Shown: in pieces, positions 9,673 to 19,146 of the stretch
Layout: every line of letters starts with the position of its first letter
How positions within the stretch are numbered: the first letter of the stretch is position 1
The notes under the pieces: model-generated
Seen by the model: the letters and a program-made list of their open reading frames with translations, nothing else
Told to the model about the DNA's origin: nothing
The model's database searches: none
Assembly: GCF_002432345.1 (NCBI RefSeq)
Contig: NZ_DJDT01000151.1
Location: 1 to 64,000, forward strand
Length of the DNA stretch: 64,000 nt
Direction: 5' to 3'
Origin: Pedobacter sp. UBA5917
Lineage (GTDB): Bacteria; Bacteroidota; Bacteroidia; Sphingobacteriales; Sphingobacteriaceae
Program-made: the position numbers and the translations under genes

Positions 9673-9770
9673 CGTCATTTCGAGCGGAGTGTAACGAAGT
9701 CGAGAAATCTATCTCGAAAGCACCTTTAATTTAGATCTCTCCGTTGCGCTATGCTTCAGTCGAGATGACG
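9673..9770. repeat. Dispersed palindromic repeat R1
   Basis: The left arm starts CGTCATTTCGAGCGGAGTG and the right arm ends CAGTCGAGATGACG. Each arm is nearly 40 nt and they are imperfect inverted copies, predicting a long hairpin. It sits between the helicase terminator and the leuS terminator. It belongs to the same family as the repeats at 18395, 22522 and 39450. Confidence 0.85.
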
Positions 9771-9796
9771 GCATTTATGTAGGAATTTGCCCTAAG

Positions 9797-9830
9797 AAAA
9801 AAAATCCCCGAATTTCTCAACTCGGGGATT
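9797..9830 (-). terminator. Rho-independent terminator of leuS
   Basis: Read on the minus strand, AATCCCCGA (complement of 9822-9830) and TCGGGGATT (complement of 9803-9811) form a perfect 9-bp stem. A T-run follows (plus-strand A8 at 9797-9804). It lies about 55 bases after the leuS stop codon. Confidence 0.85.
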
Positions 9831-9885
9831 CTCTATATAAAAATTGCAGGAAGCTTTCTGCTTTGGTCTTTAGACTTTCAGCTTA

Positions 9886-12672
9886 TTAAACTACCACATT
9901 AATAATCTTTCCCTTAACGAAAATGATCTTTTTAGGTGCTTTTCCATCCAAAAACTTCTGGAAGTGTTCATCGCCTAATAAAATGTTTTCTACCTCTGGC
10001 TGGGCTAAAGTTAAGCTCAGATTCAGGTTCATTTTCATTTTACCGTTGATCGAAACCGGATAAGCAAACTCATCTTCTACCAGATATTCGGGTTTAAATG
10101 TTGGATATGCAGTATATGATAAAGTTCCGGCTTCGTTACCCAATAATACCCAAAGTTCTTCACAGATGTGCGGCGCATAAGGTGAAAGGATAACAACCAT
10201 ATCTTCCAAAATCTGACGGTTTTTACATTTCAGATCGGTTAATTCGTTTACCGCAATCATAAAGCTCGATACAGAAGTATTGAACGAGAAACGCTCGATA
10301 TCATCCTGTACTTTTTTGATGATCTTGTGTAATGCCTTTAACTCCGCTTTTGTAGGTACAGCATCGTTTACATGGAAAGCCCATTCTTCGTTGTGGAATA
10401 AACGCCAGAATTTGCGCAGGAATTTAAATACCCCTTCAATGCCGTTTGTATTCCATGGTTTACTCTGCTCCAGCGGACCTAAAAACATTTCGTACATACG
10501 CAAAGTATCGGCACCGTAACGCTCAATCAAATCATCCGGATTAACCACATTGAACTTCGATTTCGACATTTTCTCTACCTCAACACCGCAGATGTATTTT
10601 CCACCTTCAAGAATAAATTCGGCATTGGCATATTCTTCTCTCCAGGCTTTAAATTTATTCAGGTCTAAAATATCGTTCTCTACAATGTTAACATCAACAT
10701 GCAATGCCGAAGTTTTGTATTCTTTTCTTAAACCGGCAGAAACATAAGTGTTGGTAGGTTTACCGTTCTCATCGCTAATGCGGTAAACAAAATTACTCCT
10801 GCCCTGGATCATGCCCTGGTTGATCAGTTTTTTGAAAGGTTCTTCCTCTTTGGTATAACCCAGATCCTTTAAAAACTTATTCCAGAAACGGCTGTACAAT
10901 AAGTGCCCTGTAGCATGCTCAGAACCACCAATATACAAATCCACATCTTTCCAATATTCAACAGCTTCTTTCGAGGCGAAATCGTTATTGTTATTGGCAT
11001 CCATGTAACGGTACCAGTACCAGCTACTTCCGGCCCAGCCCGGCATGGTGCTCAATTCGTAATGTCCGCCGGCTGCAGGCAACCAGTTTTCGGCCCTGGC
11101 CAAAGGCGGTTCACCTGTTTCGGTCGGTAAATATTTGTCTATTTCAGGAAGCAATAACGGCAACTCCTCTTCATTTACCAGATAAGGTAATCCATCTTTA
11201 AAGTAAACCGGAATCGGTTCACCCCAATAACGCTGACGGCCAAAAATCGCATCACGCTGACGGAAATTTACTTTCGCTTTACCTACACCTTTTTCTTCCA
11301 GCCAGTTGTTTAAAAACGCAACCGCTTCCTTATAAGTTAATCCGTTAATGAAACCCGAATTGATGTATTTACCTTCCTTAGTAGGGTCGGCCTGAACATC
11401 TATGTCTTTTTGTGCATCTAAAATCTGTACAATCGGCAAATTAAAGTGTGTAGCAAATAACCAGTCGCGCTGGTCGCCACTTGGAACGCCCATTACCGCA
11501 CCTGTTCCATAACCTGCCAACACATAATCGGCAATCCACAACTGCACACGTTCGCCGCTAACAGGATTAATCACATAAGTACCCGTAAAAGCACCCGAAA
11601 CCGTTTTGGTATCGGCCATACGGTCTAACTCCGATTTCTTTTTGGTTTGGGAGATATAATTTTCTACATCCTGTTTTTGTTCAGGGGTAGTTAATTCAGC
11701 AACCCACTCGTGCTCCGGCGCCAATACCAGATAAGAAACACCAAAAATAGTATCAACTCGTGTAGTGAAAACTTCAATCTGTTTATCGTTACCTTCCACC
11801 TGGAATTTAACCGATGCACCTACACTTTTACCGATCCAGTTGCGTTGCATTTCTTTAATCGGCTCAGGCCAATCGATGGTATCCAAACCTTGTAATAAAC
11901 GATCAGAATAAGCGGTGATGCGCATACTCCACTGCATCATTTTCTTTTGCTCAACAGGGAAACCACCACGTTCAGAGAAACCATCTTTCACTTCATCGTT
12001 CGCCAAAACCGTTCCTAATGCTGCACACCAGTTCACCGTACTCTCGCGAAGGTAGGTTAAGCGGTATTTTAACAATTCGATCTGTTTTTCCTCATCGGTA
12101 AACGTTGCCCAATCGCTCGGCATAAAAGATTTGGTGTCTTCATCACAAACCGCCTTTACATCGGCTGTTCCAGAAGCATTAAATTTTTCGATCAAAGTGG
12201 TGATATCTTCTGCCCTATCGTTTTCGATATTGTACCAGGAGTTGAACAATTGCATAAAAATCCACTGCGTCCATTTGTAATAAGACGGCTCGCTGGTACG
12301 AACTTCCCTGCTCCAATCGAAAGAAAAACCGATCTGATCTAACTGGCGACGATAAGTTGCTATGTTTGCCTCAGTGGTAATGGCAGGATGCTGCCCGGTT
12401 TGTATCGCATATTGCTCTGCAGGTAATCCGAAAGAATCGTATCCCATTGGATGCAATACGTTAAAGCCTTTGAGGCGTTTGTATCTCGAAAAAATATCCG
12501 ATGCAATGTATCCCAGTGGATGGCCAACGTGCAAACCTGCCCCTGATGGATAAGGGAACATATCTAACACATAGTATTTTGGCTTTTCAGAATTGCTTTC
12601 GGCTTTAAATGTTTGATGATCTGCCCAGAATTTCTGCCACTTTTGCTCTATTTCTTTGAATTGATAATCCAT
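9886..12672 (-). CDS. leuS: Leucyl-tRNA synthetase
   Basis: A 928-residue class Ia aminoacyl-tRNA synthetase that charges tRNA-Leu. The HIGH-type motif is HVGH at residues 48-51 (SGAGLHVGHPLGY). The KMSKS loop is at about 701-705 (VEKMSKSKFNVVNPDDLIERYGAD). The large CP1 editing insert lies between them and the TrpGSSWYWYRYMD region precedes the catalytic site. An acidic extra segment near residues 160-210 is usual for Bacteroidota LeuS. Length is normal for the phylum. The gene is alone: a terminator follows at 9797-9830, and upstream a TATTTTCG sequence on the minus strand, about 20 bases before the start, could be its -7 box. The start ATGGATTATCAATTC fits the family N-terminus. Confidence 0.97.
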   Translation of the reverse strand: MDYQFKEIEQKWQKFWADHQTFKAESNSEKPKYYVLDMFPYPSGAGLHVGHPLGYIASDIFSRYKRLKGFNVLHPMGYDSFGLPAEQYAIQTGQHPAITTEANIATYRRQLDQIGFSFDWSREVRTSEPSYYKWTQWIFMQLFNSWYNIENDRAEDITTLIEKFNASGTADVKAVCDEDTKSFMPSDWATFTDEEKQIELLKYRLTYLRESTVNWCAALGTVLANDEVKDGFSERGGFPVEQKKMMQWSMRITAYSDRLLQGLDTIDWPEPIKEMQRNWIGKSVGASVKFQVEGNDKQIEVFTTRVDTIFGVSYLVLAPEHEWVAELTTPEQKQDVENYISQTKKKSELDRMADTKTVSGAFTGTYVINPVSGERVQLWIADYVLAGYGTGAVMGVPSGDQRDWLFATHFNLPIVQILDAQKDIDVQADPTKEGKYINSGFINGLTYKEAVAFLNNWLEEKGVGKAKVNFRQRDAIFGRQRYWGEPIPVYFKDGLPYLVNEEELPLLLPEIDKYLPTETGEPPLARAENWLPAAGGHYELSTMPGWAGSSWYWYRYMDANNNNDFASKEAVEYWKDVDLYIGGSEHATGHLLYSRFWNKFLKDLGYTKEEEPFKKLINQGMIQGRSNFVYRISDENGKPTNTYVSAGLRKEYKTSALHVDVNIVENDILDLNKFKAWREEYANAEFILEGGKYICGVEVEKMSKSKFNVVNPDDLIERYGADTLRMYEMFLGPLEQSKPWNTNGIEGVFKFLRKFWRLFHNEEWAFHVNDAVPTKAELKALHKIIKKVQDDIERFSFNTSVSSFMIAVNELTDLKCKNRQILEDMVVILSPYAPHICEELWVLLGNEAGTLSYTAYPTFKPEYLVEDEFAYPVSINGKMKMNLNLSLTLAQPEVENILLGDEHFQKFLDGKAPKKIIFVKGKIINVVV

Positions 12673-12805
12673 TGCAAGTTTTAAATTTTTAAAGGGGCGA
12701 AAATACGGAAATTCAGGGGCTTAAAAAAGCAGATCAGCGATATTATTTTGCCAAAAGAAATGCAGAATAAGAAGAAGTTAGGTGTGCGTTTTTTTTATTG
12801 ACGGT

Positions 12806-12870
12806 CGTCACCCTGAATTTATTTCAGGGTCTATTATACAGGAGATGCTGAAACAAGTCTATTTCAGACG
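12806..12870. repeat. Short dispersed palindromic repeat R2 (CCCTGAA...TTCAGGG type)
   Basis: CGTCA is followed by CCCTGAA-TTTA-TTCAGGG (perfect 7-bp hairpin), and then a degraded GCTGAAACA...TTTCAGACG second hairpin. It is the same layout as the copy at 27766-27830. It occupies most of the leuS-lipoprotein spacer (12673-12973). The rest of that spacer holds only the terminator at 12911. Confidence 0.75.
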
Positions 12871-12910
12871 AAACATTTTTTTTTAGTGCCGATTAGTAAC
12901 AACCCACCCC

Positions 12911-12947
12911 AAAAAAACGCCCCATTGATCTAAAAAATCAATGGGGC
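12911..12947 (-). terminator. Rho-independent terminator of the small lipoprotein gene
   Basis: GCCCCATTGAT (12919-12929) and ATCAATGGGGC (12937-12947) form a perfect 11-bp stem. On the minus strand it is followed by seven T residues (plus-strand A7 at 12911-12917). It lies 26 bases after the stop codon at 12974. Confidence 0.88.
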
Positions 12948-12973
12948 AGATATATTATAGAATATTTAATTCC

Positions 12974-13402
12974 TTATCGCGATAAATAGTACACTTTGGT
13001 AACGTTTGTTTTATCAATTTTAGCGGTAAACTGCAATTGACTGCCCGAAATACTGTTTATTTTACAATAATTTAATCCATCATTGATATCCATAGTAAAC
13101 TGATCAGAATAAATGATTGCATAAGTACCAATTGTCCTATTTCCCGACAAACTTAACTCCACCTGGTCATCGTTATTCGATTTATAATCAACATAATCGC
13201 TGGTAGTGCCATACTTAACATCGCCATTTACTTTTTTAGGATCTTTTAAAGTATCTTCTGCGGTGTAACCTGTAGTCACAATCCTGTTTAAAGTCCACCT
13301 GCCTAACATTTGGGCTTTTAAAGAAGTAGTATCTTTCTTACATGAAATGATAGTCGACGTGAGAAGCATTAACAAACTTAGGATAGTAATTTGTCTTTTC
13401 AT
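12974..13402 (-). CDS. Small lipoprotein, lipocalin-like
   Basis: A 142-residue lipoprotein with a hydrophobic signal peptide and lipobox ending at Cys21 (STIISCKKD). The mature part opens with LKAQMLGRWTLNRIV, the pattern of small Bacteroidota lipocalin-like domains (a Leu-x-Gly-x-Trp first strand). It continues with alternating beta-strand-like residues and short polar loops. Function is unknown; the fold suggests a small-ligand binding barrel or a structural envelope protein. It is monocistronic, with a terminator at 12911-12947, and is divergent from ftsX. Confidence 0.7.
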   Translation of the reverse strand: MKRQITILSLLMLLTSTIISCKKDTTSLKAQMLGRWTLNRIVTTGYTAEDTLKDPKKVNGDVKYGTTSDYVDYKSNNDDQVELSLSGNRTIGTYAIIYSDQFTMDINDGLNYCKINSISGSQLQFTAKIDKTNVTKVYYLSR

Positions 13403-13548
13403 AGTGAATTTAGGTTTAAAGAATATCTAATTAACGCCCTGTTCTCAAATTTCGTACCGAAATTTTGAAAAAGCTAATTTTATGAAAGAACCTGCCGGTC
13501 AAACTAAAAGCCAAAGCAACGCGTTTATATTCATTTAACAATCATTAA

Positions 13549-13578
13549 TTGGTGTTTATCAGGTATAATTTATATTTT
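13549..13578 (+). promoter_or_regulatory. Promoter of the ftsX operon
   Basis: TTG (13549-13551) and TATATTTT (13571-13578, close to TAnnTTTG) are separated by 19 nt, the normal Bacteroidota spacing. The leader to the first ATG would be only about 7 nt. Confidence 0.5.
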
Positions 13579-13591
13579 CGCAGAAACAAAA

Positions 13592-14479
13592 ATGAAATAC
13601 ATGGAAGAATTCGAAGTAAGTGAGGCATCTAAGAAAACCAAAACCATTTATATCTCTACTATAATCAGTATTGCATTGGTTTTATTAATGCTGGGACTGC
13701 TTGGGTTGGTACTTGTACACGCCAAAAACCTGTCTAACTACGTTAAGGAAAACATTGTTTTAAACATTATTGTTGATGAAGGTGCAAAAGAAGCCGATGT
13801 TCTGGCCTTTCAGAAAGAGCTGAACACAAACCCTGCGGTAAAACAGACCCAATATGTAAACAAGGAACTTGCTGCCAGAAATTTAACACAGGATTTAGGC
13901 GAAGATTTTGTCAACTTTTTAGGTTATAACCCCTTAACCTCCACTTTCGATGTGTATTTAAAAGCAGAATATGCGAACAATAAAAGCATCGATGCATTGA
14001 AGGCAAGCATTTCTAAAAACCCGGTTGTTAAAGAAGTGGTTTACCAGAGTTCTTTAATCGACATGGTAAATAAGAACATCAATACCATTGGTTTAATTAT
14101 TTTTGCTTTTGCAGTACTACTTTTAATTATATCTATCGCGCTGATTAACAACACCATACGGTTAGCTATTTATTCGCAGCGCTTTTTAATTAAAAGTATG
14201 CAGCTGGTTGGTGCAACGAAAAATTTTATCCGACGTCCTTTCTTACTGTATGCTGCTTTGCATGGTTTAATTGCCGCATTTATAGCCATCATTATTTTAT
14301 TGGCTACTTTAATTTATGCCCGCAAAGAAGTACCAGAAATTATTATTTTAAATAACTACCAGGAATTTGGCTTTGTATTTATAAGCCTTTTAATAGTTGG
14401 TATTTTTATAACAGGCATTAGTACATGGTTTGCGGTAAGCAGATATTTACGTTTAAAATCTTATCATCTTTATAGATAA
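13592..14479 (+). CDS. ftsX: Cell-division permease-like protein FtsX
   Basis: A 295-residue membrane protein. A short basic N-terminus leads into TM1 at about 24-46. A periplasmic domain (about 50-160) carries the LSNYVKENIVLNIIVDEGAKE region typical of FtsX. Three TM helices follow, with the conserved QRFLIKSMQLVGATKNFIRRPF segment between them. FtsX pairs with the ATPase FtsE and activates peptidoglycan hydrolases at the septum; ftsE is not adjacent here. A second in-frame ATG lies two codons downstream (MEEFEVSE), so the start is uncertain by two residues. The stop codon overlaps the next start by one base, so it is translationally linked to the DUF3098 gene. Confidence 0.9.
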   Translation: MKYMEEFEVSEASKKTKTIYISTIISIALVLLMLGLLGLVLVHAKNLSNYVKENIVLNIIVDEGAKEADVLAFQKELNTNPAVKQTQYVNKELAARNLTQDLGEDFVNFLGYNPLTSTFDVYLKAEYANNKSIDALKASISKNPVVKEVVYQSSLIDMVNKNINTIGLIIFAFAVLLLIISIALINNTIRLAIYSQRFLIKSMQLVGATKNFIRRPFLLYAALHGLIAAFIAIIILLATLIYARKEVPEIIILNNYQEFGFVFISLLIVGIFITGISTWFAVSRYLRLKSYHLYR

Positions 14480-14718
14480 TGGCAGAAAAAAAAACAGGTC
14501 CGGTTTTAAAGGACGTTAAAGGCAAAAATGAAAGCGAACTGGTTTTCACTACACAGAACTACAAATTGTTATTGATCAGCATTGCAGTTGTAGTAGTTGG
14601 TTTCGTTCTAATGATGGGTACAACCGGCGACATTTACGATTTCAGGAGAACGTTATTAGCACCTGTAGTGGTATTGGCAGGTTTTGTTTTTGGGATCTAC
14701 GCCATCTTAAAAAAATAA
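14479..14718 (+). CDS. DUF3098 small membrane protein
   Basis: A 79-residue protein with a charged, Lys-rich N-terminus and two transmembrane helices (about 28-48 and 57-77) separated by GTTGDIYDFRRTLLAP. This size and layout match DUF3098, a small protein typically found immediately after ftsX in Bacteroidota. Its start codon shares one base with the ftsX stop (TAATG). Function unknown; the fixed linkage suggests a division or envelope role with FtsX. A terminator follows at 14744-14772. Confidence 0.82.
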   Translation: MAEKKTGPVLKDVKGKNESELVFTTQNYKLLLISIAVVVVGFVLMMGTTGDIYDFRRTLLAPVVVLAGFVFGIYAILKK

Positions 14719-14743
14719 TTTATTCTAAAAGAATTATACATGT

Positions 14744-14772
14744 AAACGCTTAATTTATTTGATTAAGCGTTT
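14744..14772 (+). terminator. Rho-independent terminator after the ftsX-DUF3098 operon
   Basis: AAACGCTTAAT (14744-14754) and ATTAAGCGTTT (14762-14772) form a perfect 11-bp stem with loop TTATTTG, followed by TCTTTATTTCTT. It lies 25 bases after the DUF3098 stop. Confidence 0.75.
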
Positions 14773-14791
14773 TCTTTATTTCTTATCTTTT
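14758..14791 (+). promoter_or_regulatory. Possible uppP promoter overlapping the terminator loop
   Basis: TTTG (14758-14761, in the terminator loop) and TATCTTTT (14784-14791, one mismatch to TAnnTTTG) are 22 nt apart. If used, transcription would begin at about 14797 and the uppP mRNA would be almost leaderless. Confidence 0.35.
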
Positions 14792-14800
14792 CATAAAAAT

Positions 14801-15595
14801 ATGAACGCTTTTGAAGCCCTTGTCCTTGCTGTTGTTGAAGGATTAACTGAATTTTTGCCTGTATCGAGTACCGGCCACATGATTATTGCATCATCGTTGA
14901 TGGGCATCGCATCAGAACCATTCGTAAAATTATTTACCATTGTGATCCAGTTGGGAGCTATACTTTCGGTATTGGTGCTTTATTTCAAAAGATTCTTTAA
15001 GTCAATCAATTTCTACATCAAATTATTGGTCGCATTTATCCCTGCGGCAGTATTTGGCCTGTTATTGAGCAAAAAGATCGACGAATTACTGGAAAGCCCG
15101 ATGGCCGTAGGTATTTCTCTTCTTATTGGTGGTGTTATTTTATTATTTGTGGATAAATGGTTTAACAAACCAACGGTAGAAGAAGAAGAAAAAGTGACCT
15201 ATTTAACCGCTTTAAAAATCGGTTTCTTTCAATGTATCGCCATGTTACCGGGGGTATCACGCTCAGGAGCAACCATTGTTGGTGGCATGAGCCAGAAATT
15301 AAGCAGAAAGGTAGCCGCCGAATTTTCGTTTTTTCTTGCAGTACCTACTATGTTTGCTGCAACTGCAAAAAAACTTTACGATTTTTACAAAGAAGGACAT
15401 ACCATTACCCACGATCAGACCAATTTTTTAATTATTGGTAATGTGGTTGCTTTTATTGTGGCACTTTTGGCCATCAAAACTTTTATCGGCTACCTGAACA
15501 AACATGGTTTCAAAGTTTTTGGATGGTACAGGATTGCTGCAGGTTTAATTATCATCATCTTATTGCTTAGCGGACACAACTTACAGATTATATAA
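14801..15595 (+). CDS. uppP: Undecaprenyl-diphosphatase UppP/BacA
   Basis: A 264-residue inner-membrane enzyme that dephosphorylates undecaprenyl diphosphate to recycle the lipid carrier for peptidoglycan and O-antigen synthesis. Both active-site motifs are present: EGLTEFLPVSSTGH at residues 13-26 and LPGVSRSGAT around 147-156, within about eight membrane segments. An in-frame TTG lies 14 codons upstream at 14759, but that extension would be translated from the terminator hairpin and is not part of the family. The ATG at 14801 starts exactly at the conserved MNAFEALVLAVVEGL N-terminus. It lies in a run with ftsX, truB and ribF, a common order in this phylum. Confidence 0.93.
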   Translation: MNAFEALVLAVVEGLTEFLPVSSTGHMIIASSLMGIASEPFVKLFTIVIQLGAILSVLVLYFKRFFKSINFYIKLLVAFIPAAVFGLLLSKKIDELLESPMAVGISLLIGGVILLFVDKWFNKPTVEEEEKVTYLTALKIGFFQCIAMLPGVSRSGATIVGGMSQKLSRKVAAEFSFFLAVPTMFAATAKKLYDFYKEGHTITHDQTNFLIIGNVVAFIVALLAIKTFIGYLNKHGFKVFGWYRIAAGLIIIILLLSGHNLQII

Positions 15596-15759
15596 TTCCT
15601 AAAATATCTTAACCGTAGATAATAAACGTCCGTGTTTATCTGTGTGAATCCGTGGCAAAAATTAAACACCTGATAATCAGAAAAGTGATGGGCACAAACA
15701 AAGAATAATCACGGTGTGCATCCATAGTAAAAAAAATTAAGCAAACCACATTGAATCCG

Positions 15760-15767
15760 TATCTTTG
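15760..15767 (+). promoter_or_regulatory. -7 box in front of truB
   Basis: TATCTTTG matches TAnnTTTG exactly and lies 14 bases before the GTG start codon, so the mRNA would have a leader of only a few bases. No good TTG is found at the usual spacing. The 15596-15759 spacer before it contains a degenerate CCGTG-TTTATCTGTGTGAATCCGTGG repeat-like segment. Confidence 0.4.
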
Positions 15768-15781
15768 CGCAAAAAAGATTT

Positions 15782-16513
15782 GTGAGTACCGAAAATTCAA
15801 AATTTAAAGATTTCAATTTTGCTGAAGGCGAATTGCTGTTGATCAATAAACCATACAAATGGACATCATTTGATGTGGTGGGCAAAATCCGTAATTCTTT
15901 AAAACCATTAAAGCTAAAAGTTGGTCATGCCGGCACTTTAGATCCCCTTGCTACAGGCTTATTGATTATCTGTACAGGTAAATTAACCAAACAGATCGAT
16001 ACCTTTCAGGCCGAAGAAAAAGAGTATACCGGAACCATGATTTTGGGTGCCACTACCCCATCATTCGATATGGAAACCGAGGTGGATGAGACTTTCGATA
16101 TCAGTAACATTACCGAAGATGAAATTTATGCAGCCTGTAAACCATTTATCGGCGATATAGAACAATATCCACCGGCCCACTCTGCCGTAAAGGTAAATGG
16201 GGAACGTTTATACGTAAAAGCCAGATTAGGCGAGGAAGTGGAGCTGCGTAAACGTTTTGTAAGCGTACCCGAATTTGAAATTACAAGGATCGAACTGCCT
16301 GAAATAGATTTCAGGATTGTGTGCAGTAAAGGCACTTATATCCGCTCACTTATCTCCGATTTTGGCAAACAGCTTAACAGCGGTGCCTATCTTTCTAAAC
16401 TTACCCGTACCCGTAGCGGAAACTTTTTGCTTAAAGATGCGTTTGAGGTATTAGAACTTGTAAATTATATCCGTAGCAGGAAAGAAGAAGCTAAAACACA
16501 GGCAGAGGTATGA
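15782..16513 (+). CDS. truB: tRNA pseudouridine(55) synthase
   Basis: A 243-residue enzyme that makes pseudouridine-55 in the T-loop of tRNAs. The catalytic Asp lies in GHAGTLDPLATGLL (about residues 56-69). The KxxEYxGxMxLGxxTxTxD-type region follows (EKEYTGTMILGATTPSFD), then the PPAHSAVKVNGERLY motif and a CSKGTYIRSLISDFG segment near residue 180. It starts at GTG, there is no earlier in-frame start, and MSTENSKFKDFNFAEGE leads directly into the conserved GELLLINKPY. The stop overlaps the start of the next gene by 4 bases (ATGA), so it is coupled to the YitT-type gene. Confidence 0.95.
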   Translation: MSTENSKFKDFNFAEGELLLINKPYKWTSFDVVGKIRNSLKPLKLKVGHAGTLDPLATGLLIICTGKLTKQIDTFQAEEKEYTGTMILGATTPSFDMETEVDETFDISNITEDEIYAACKPFIGDIEQYPPAHSAVKVNGERLYVKARLGEEVELRKRFVSVPEFEITRIELPEIDFRIVCSKGTYIRSLISDFGKQLNSGAYLSKLTRTRSGNFLLKDAFEVLELVNYIRSRKEEAKTQAEV

Positions 16514-17370
16514 ACCACATTAAAAACAGGAACACCAGGTTTATAAAAGAAATTCTCTTAATTATTGCAGGTGTAACTTCGGCATGTTTTGGCTTAAAAA
16601 GCTTTTTAATGCCCAGCCATTTTATTGATGGAGGTGTTACCGGTATTTCCCTTTTGGTAAGCACCTTAACCGGATGGAATTTATCCTATCTCATCGCCAT
16701 TATCAACATTCCATTTGTTATTTTAGGTTACCGGCAAATTGGTAAGGGTTTCGCCTTTAAAACAGCTATTGCTATTGCGGCCCTTTCTGTAGCCTTAATT
16801 TTTCTGCCTTTCCAGCCCATTACCCACGATAAATTACTCATTGCATTTTTCGGCGGGTTATTTTTAGGCGGAGGCATCGGTTTGGCCATGCGTGGTGGTT
16901 GTGTAATTGATGGAACGGAGGTTTTGGCGCTATATATCAGTAAAAACAGTATTTTGACAGTAGGAAACATCATCCTGATCTTAAATATCATTATTTTTGC
17001 CTTTGCTGCTTATTTCCTGAATATCGAAACCGCACTATATGCCATTTTAACGTATTTATCAGCATCCAGTACGATCGATTTTATAGTAAACGGACTCGAA
17101 CAATATACCGGTGTCACCATCATTTCGGAACATCAGGAAGCCATTAAAGGTTTCATCATCAACGAAATGAAACGTGGTGTTACCATTTATAAAGGCGAAG
17201 GTGGCTACGGCGAAAAGAAAGACATTGATATTGTTTTTACCGTTGTTACCAAGCTTGAAATGAGCAAATTACAAAGTGCCATCCGCCAGATCGATTCGGA
17301 TGCTTTTGTGATTCAGCAACAAATTGCCGATTTAAAAGGCGGGGTGGTTAAACGCCACGCTTTACATTAA
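16510..17370 (+). CDS. YitT-family membrane protein (DUF161/DUF2179)
   Basis: A 286-residue protein with five to six membrane segments in the first ~190 residues. The family markers are FLMPSHFIDGGVTGISLLVS and GGLFLGGGIGLAMRGGCVIDGTE. A soluble DUF2179 domain follows (about 200-280: KGFIINEMKRGVTIYKGEGGY). Function of the family is unknown; a transporter role is often suggested. It overlaps truB by 4 bases and is followed by ribF after 12 bases, so the three form one operon. Confidence 0.85.
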   Translation: MNHIKNRNTRFIKEILLIIAGVTSACFGLKSFLMPSHFIDGGVTGISLLVSTLTGWNLSYLIAIINIPFVILGYRQIGKGFAFKTAIAIAALSVALIFLPFQPITHDKLLIAFFGGLFLGGGIGLAMRGGCVIDGTEVLALYISKNSILTVGNIILILNIIIFAFAAYFLNIETALYAILTYLSASSTIDFIVNGLEQYTGVTIISEHQEAIKGFIINEMKRGVTIYKGEGGYGEKKDIDIVFTVVTKLEMSKLQSAIRQIDSDAFVIQQQIADLKGGVVKRHALH

Positions 17371-17382
17371 TTTCCTATCCCA

Positions 17383-18369
<987 letters not shown>

Positions 18370-18394
18370 TTTATTTCTATAGGCCTAACGCGAT

Positions 18395-18505
18395 CGTCAT
18401 CTCGACTGAAGCGCAGCGGAACGGAGAGATCTATCACGAGTTAGATTTAGCTTCGCTGAGCACTTATGTGGTTCTCGACTACGTTGCACTCCGCTCGAAA
18501 TGACG
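18395..18505. repeat. Dispersed palindromic repeat R3
   Basis: It opens with CGTCATCTCGACTGAAGCG and closes with CGCTCGAAATGACG. The arms are imperfect inverted copies around an A/T-rich centre. Together with R4 it fills the ribF-18704 spacer. Confidence 0.85.
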
Positions 18506-18523
18506 ACCCTATTATATAAAATC

Positions 18524-18659
18524 TGTCATTCTGAACGCAGTGAAGAATCCCAAACCGACAAAGCACAGAACCCAAATTGCGAGAACAATTTTCCGTTAAA
18601 CAACAAATAATTTTCTAGGATTTGTAGTCAAAAGATTCTTCATTTCATTCAGAATGACA
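18524..18659. repeat. Dispersed palindromic repeat R4
   Basis: TGTCATTCTGAACGCAGTGA at the left and TCATTTCATTCAGAATGACA at the right are inverted copies of each other. The centre is unrelated AT-rich sequence (GATTC/GAATC inner arms). It is the TCATTCTGAA subfamily, different from R3 next to it. Confidence 0.8.
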
Positions 18660-18703
18660 AATTCATGTTTCAAAAAAGCCTTATTTTCGTTATATTAGCG
18701 GCA

Positions 18704-19057
18704 ATGAGGCTTTTTTACATCATTTTCTTTCTTTCCCTTTCCATAAATTTTGCGGCCATCGCATTGCCGGAAAAAAGAAATGATGCAGCATTAAAAAATA
18801 TCAAAATCAGTTTCATTTCCTGTAAAAAAAACATCAAATCCAATCTTGGATTCAGTCAGGACAACGAGAGTTTACAAAAGGATTTGATCAACAGTCCTTT
18901 TATAAAAATTGCTTCCGGGGCCTGTATCCTCCTCTCATTTTTATTGTTCCTTTTTTTAAAGAACAAAACCGTTAATACCAAAGTTGTAATCAAGAGATTA
19001 ACATATAATTATTGGTGCCTGTTTAAGATGCTCTATCCAAAACATGTTTTTTGGTAA
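18704..19057 (+). CDS. Small unknown protein with signal peptide and one membrane helix
   Basis: The 117-residue product starts with a strong signal-peptide-like helix (MRLFYIIFFLSLSINFAAIA). A Lys/Asn-rich soluble segment with one Cys follows. A second hydrophobic helix lies around 66-86 (IASGACILLSFLLFLFL), and the tail is basic and aromatic (KMLYPKHVFW). An in-frame ATG exists 13 codons upstream at 18665, but it overlaps the end of R4 and a TATTTTCG promoter-like box (18682-18689), so the ATG at 18704 is preferred. I do not recognise a family. It may be a lineage-specific protein, or spurious. Confidence 0.4.
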   Translation: MRLFYIIFFLSLSINFAAIALPEKRNDAALKNIKISFISCKKNIKSNLGFSQDNESLQKDLINSPFIKIASGACILLSFLLFLFLKNKTVNTKVVIKRLTYNYWCLFKMLYPKHVFW

Positions 19058-19146
19058 GTAATTTCATTTTATTGGAATTTTTATAAATGCCGGGCACTCG
19101 CAATGTCCGGAAATAGATTATTTAACATCATTACCCATTTTTATAG

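Noticed and set aside
14759..14800. TTG start for uppP at 14759
   Set aside because: It would translate the terminator hairpin and add 14 residues absent from the family; ATG 14801 begins at the conserved N-terminus.
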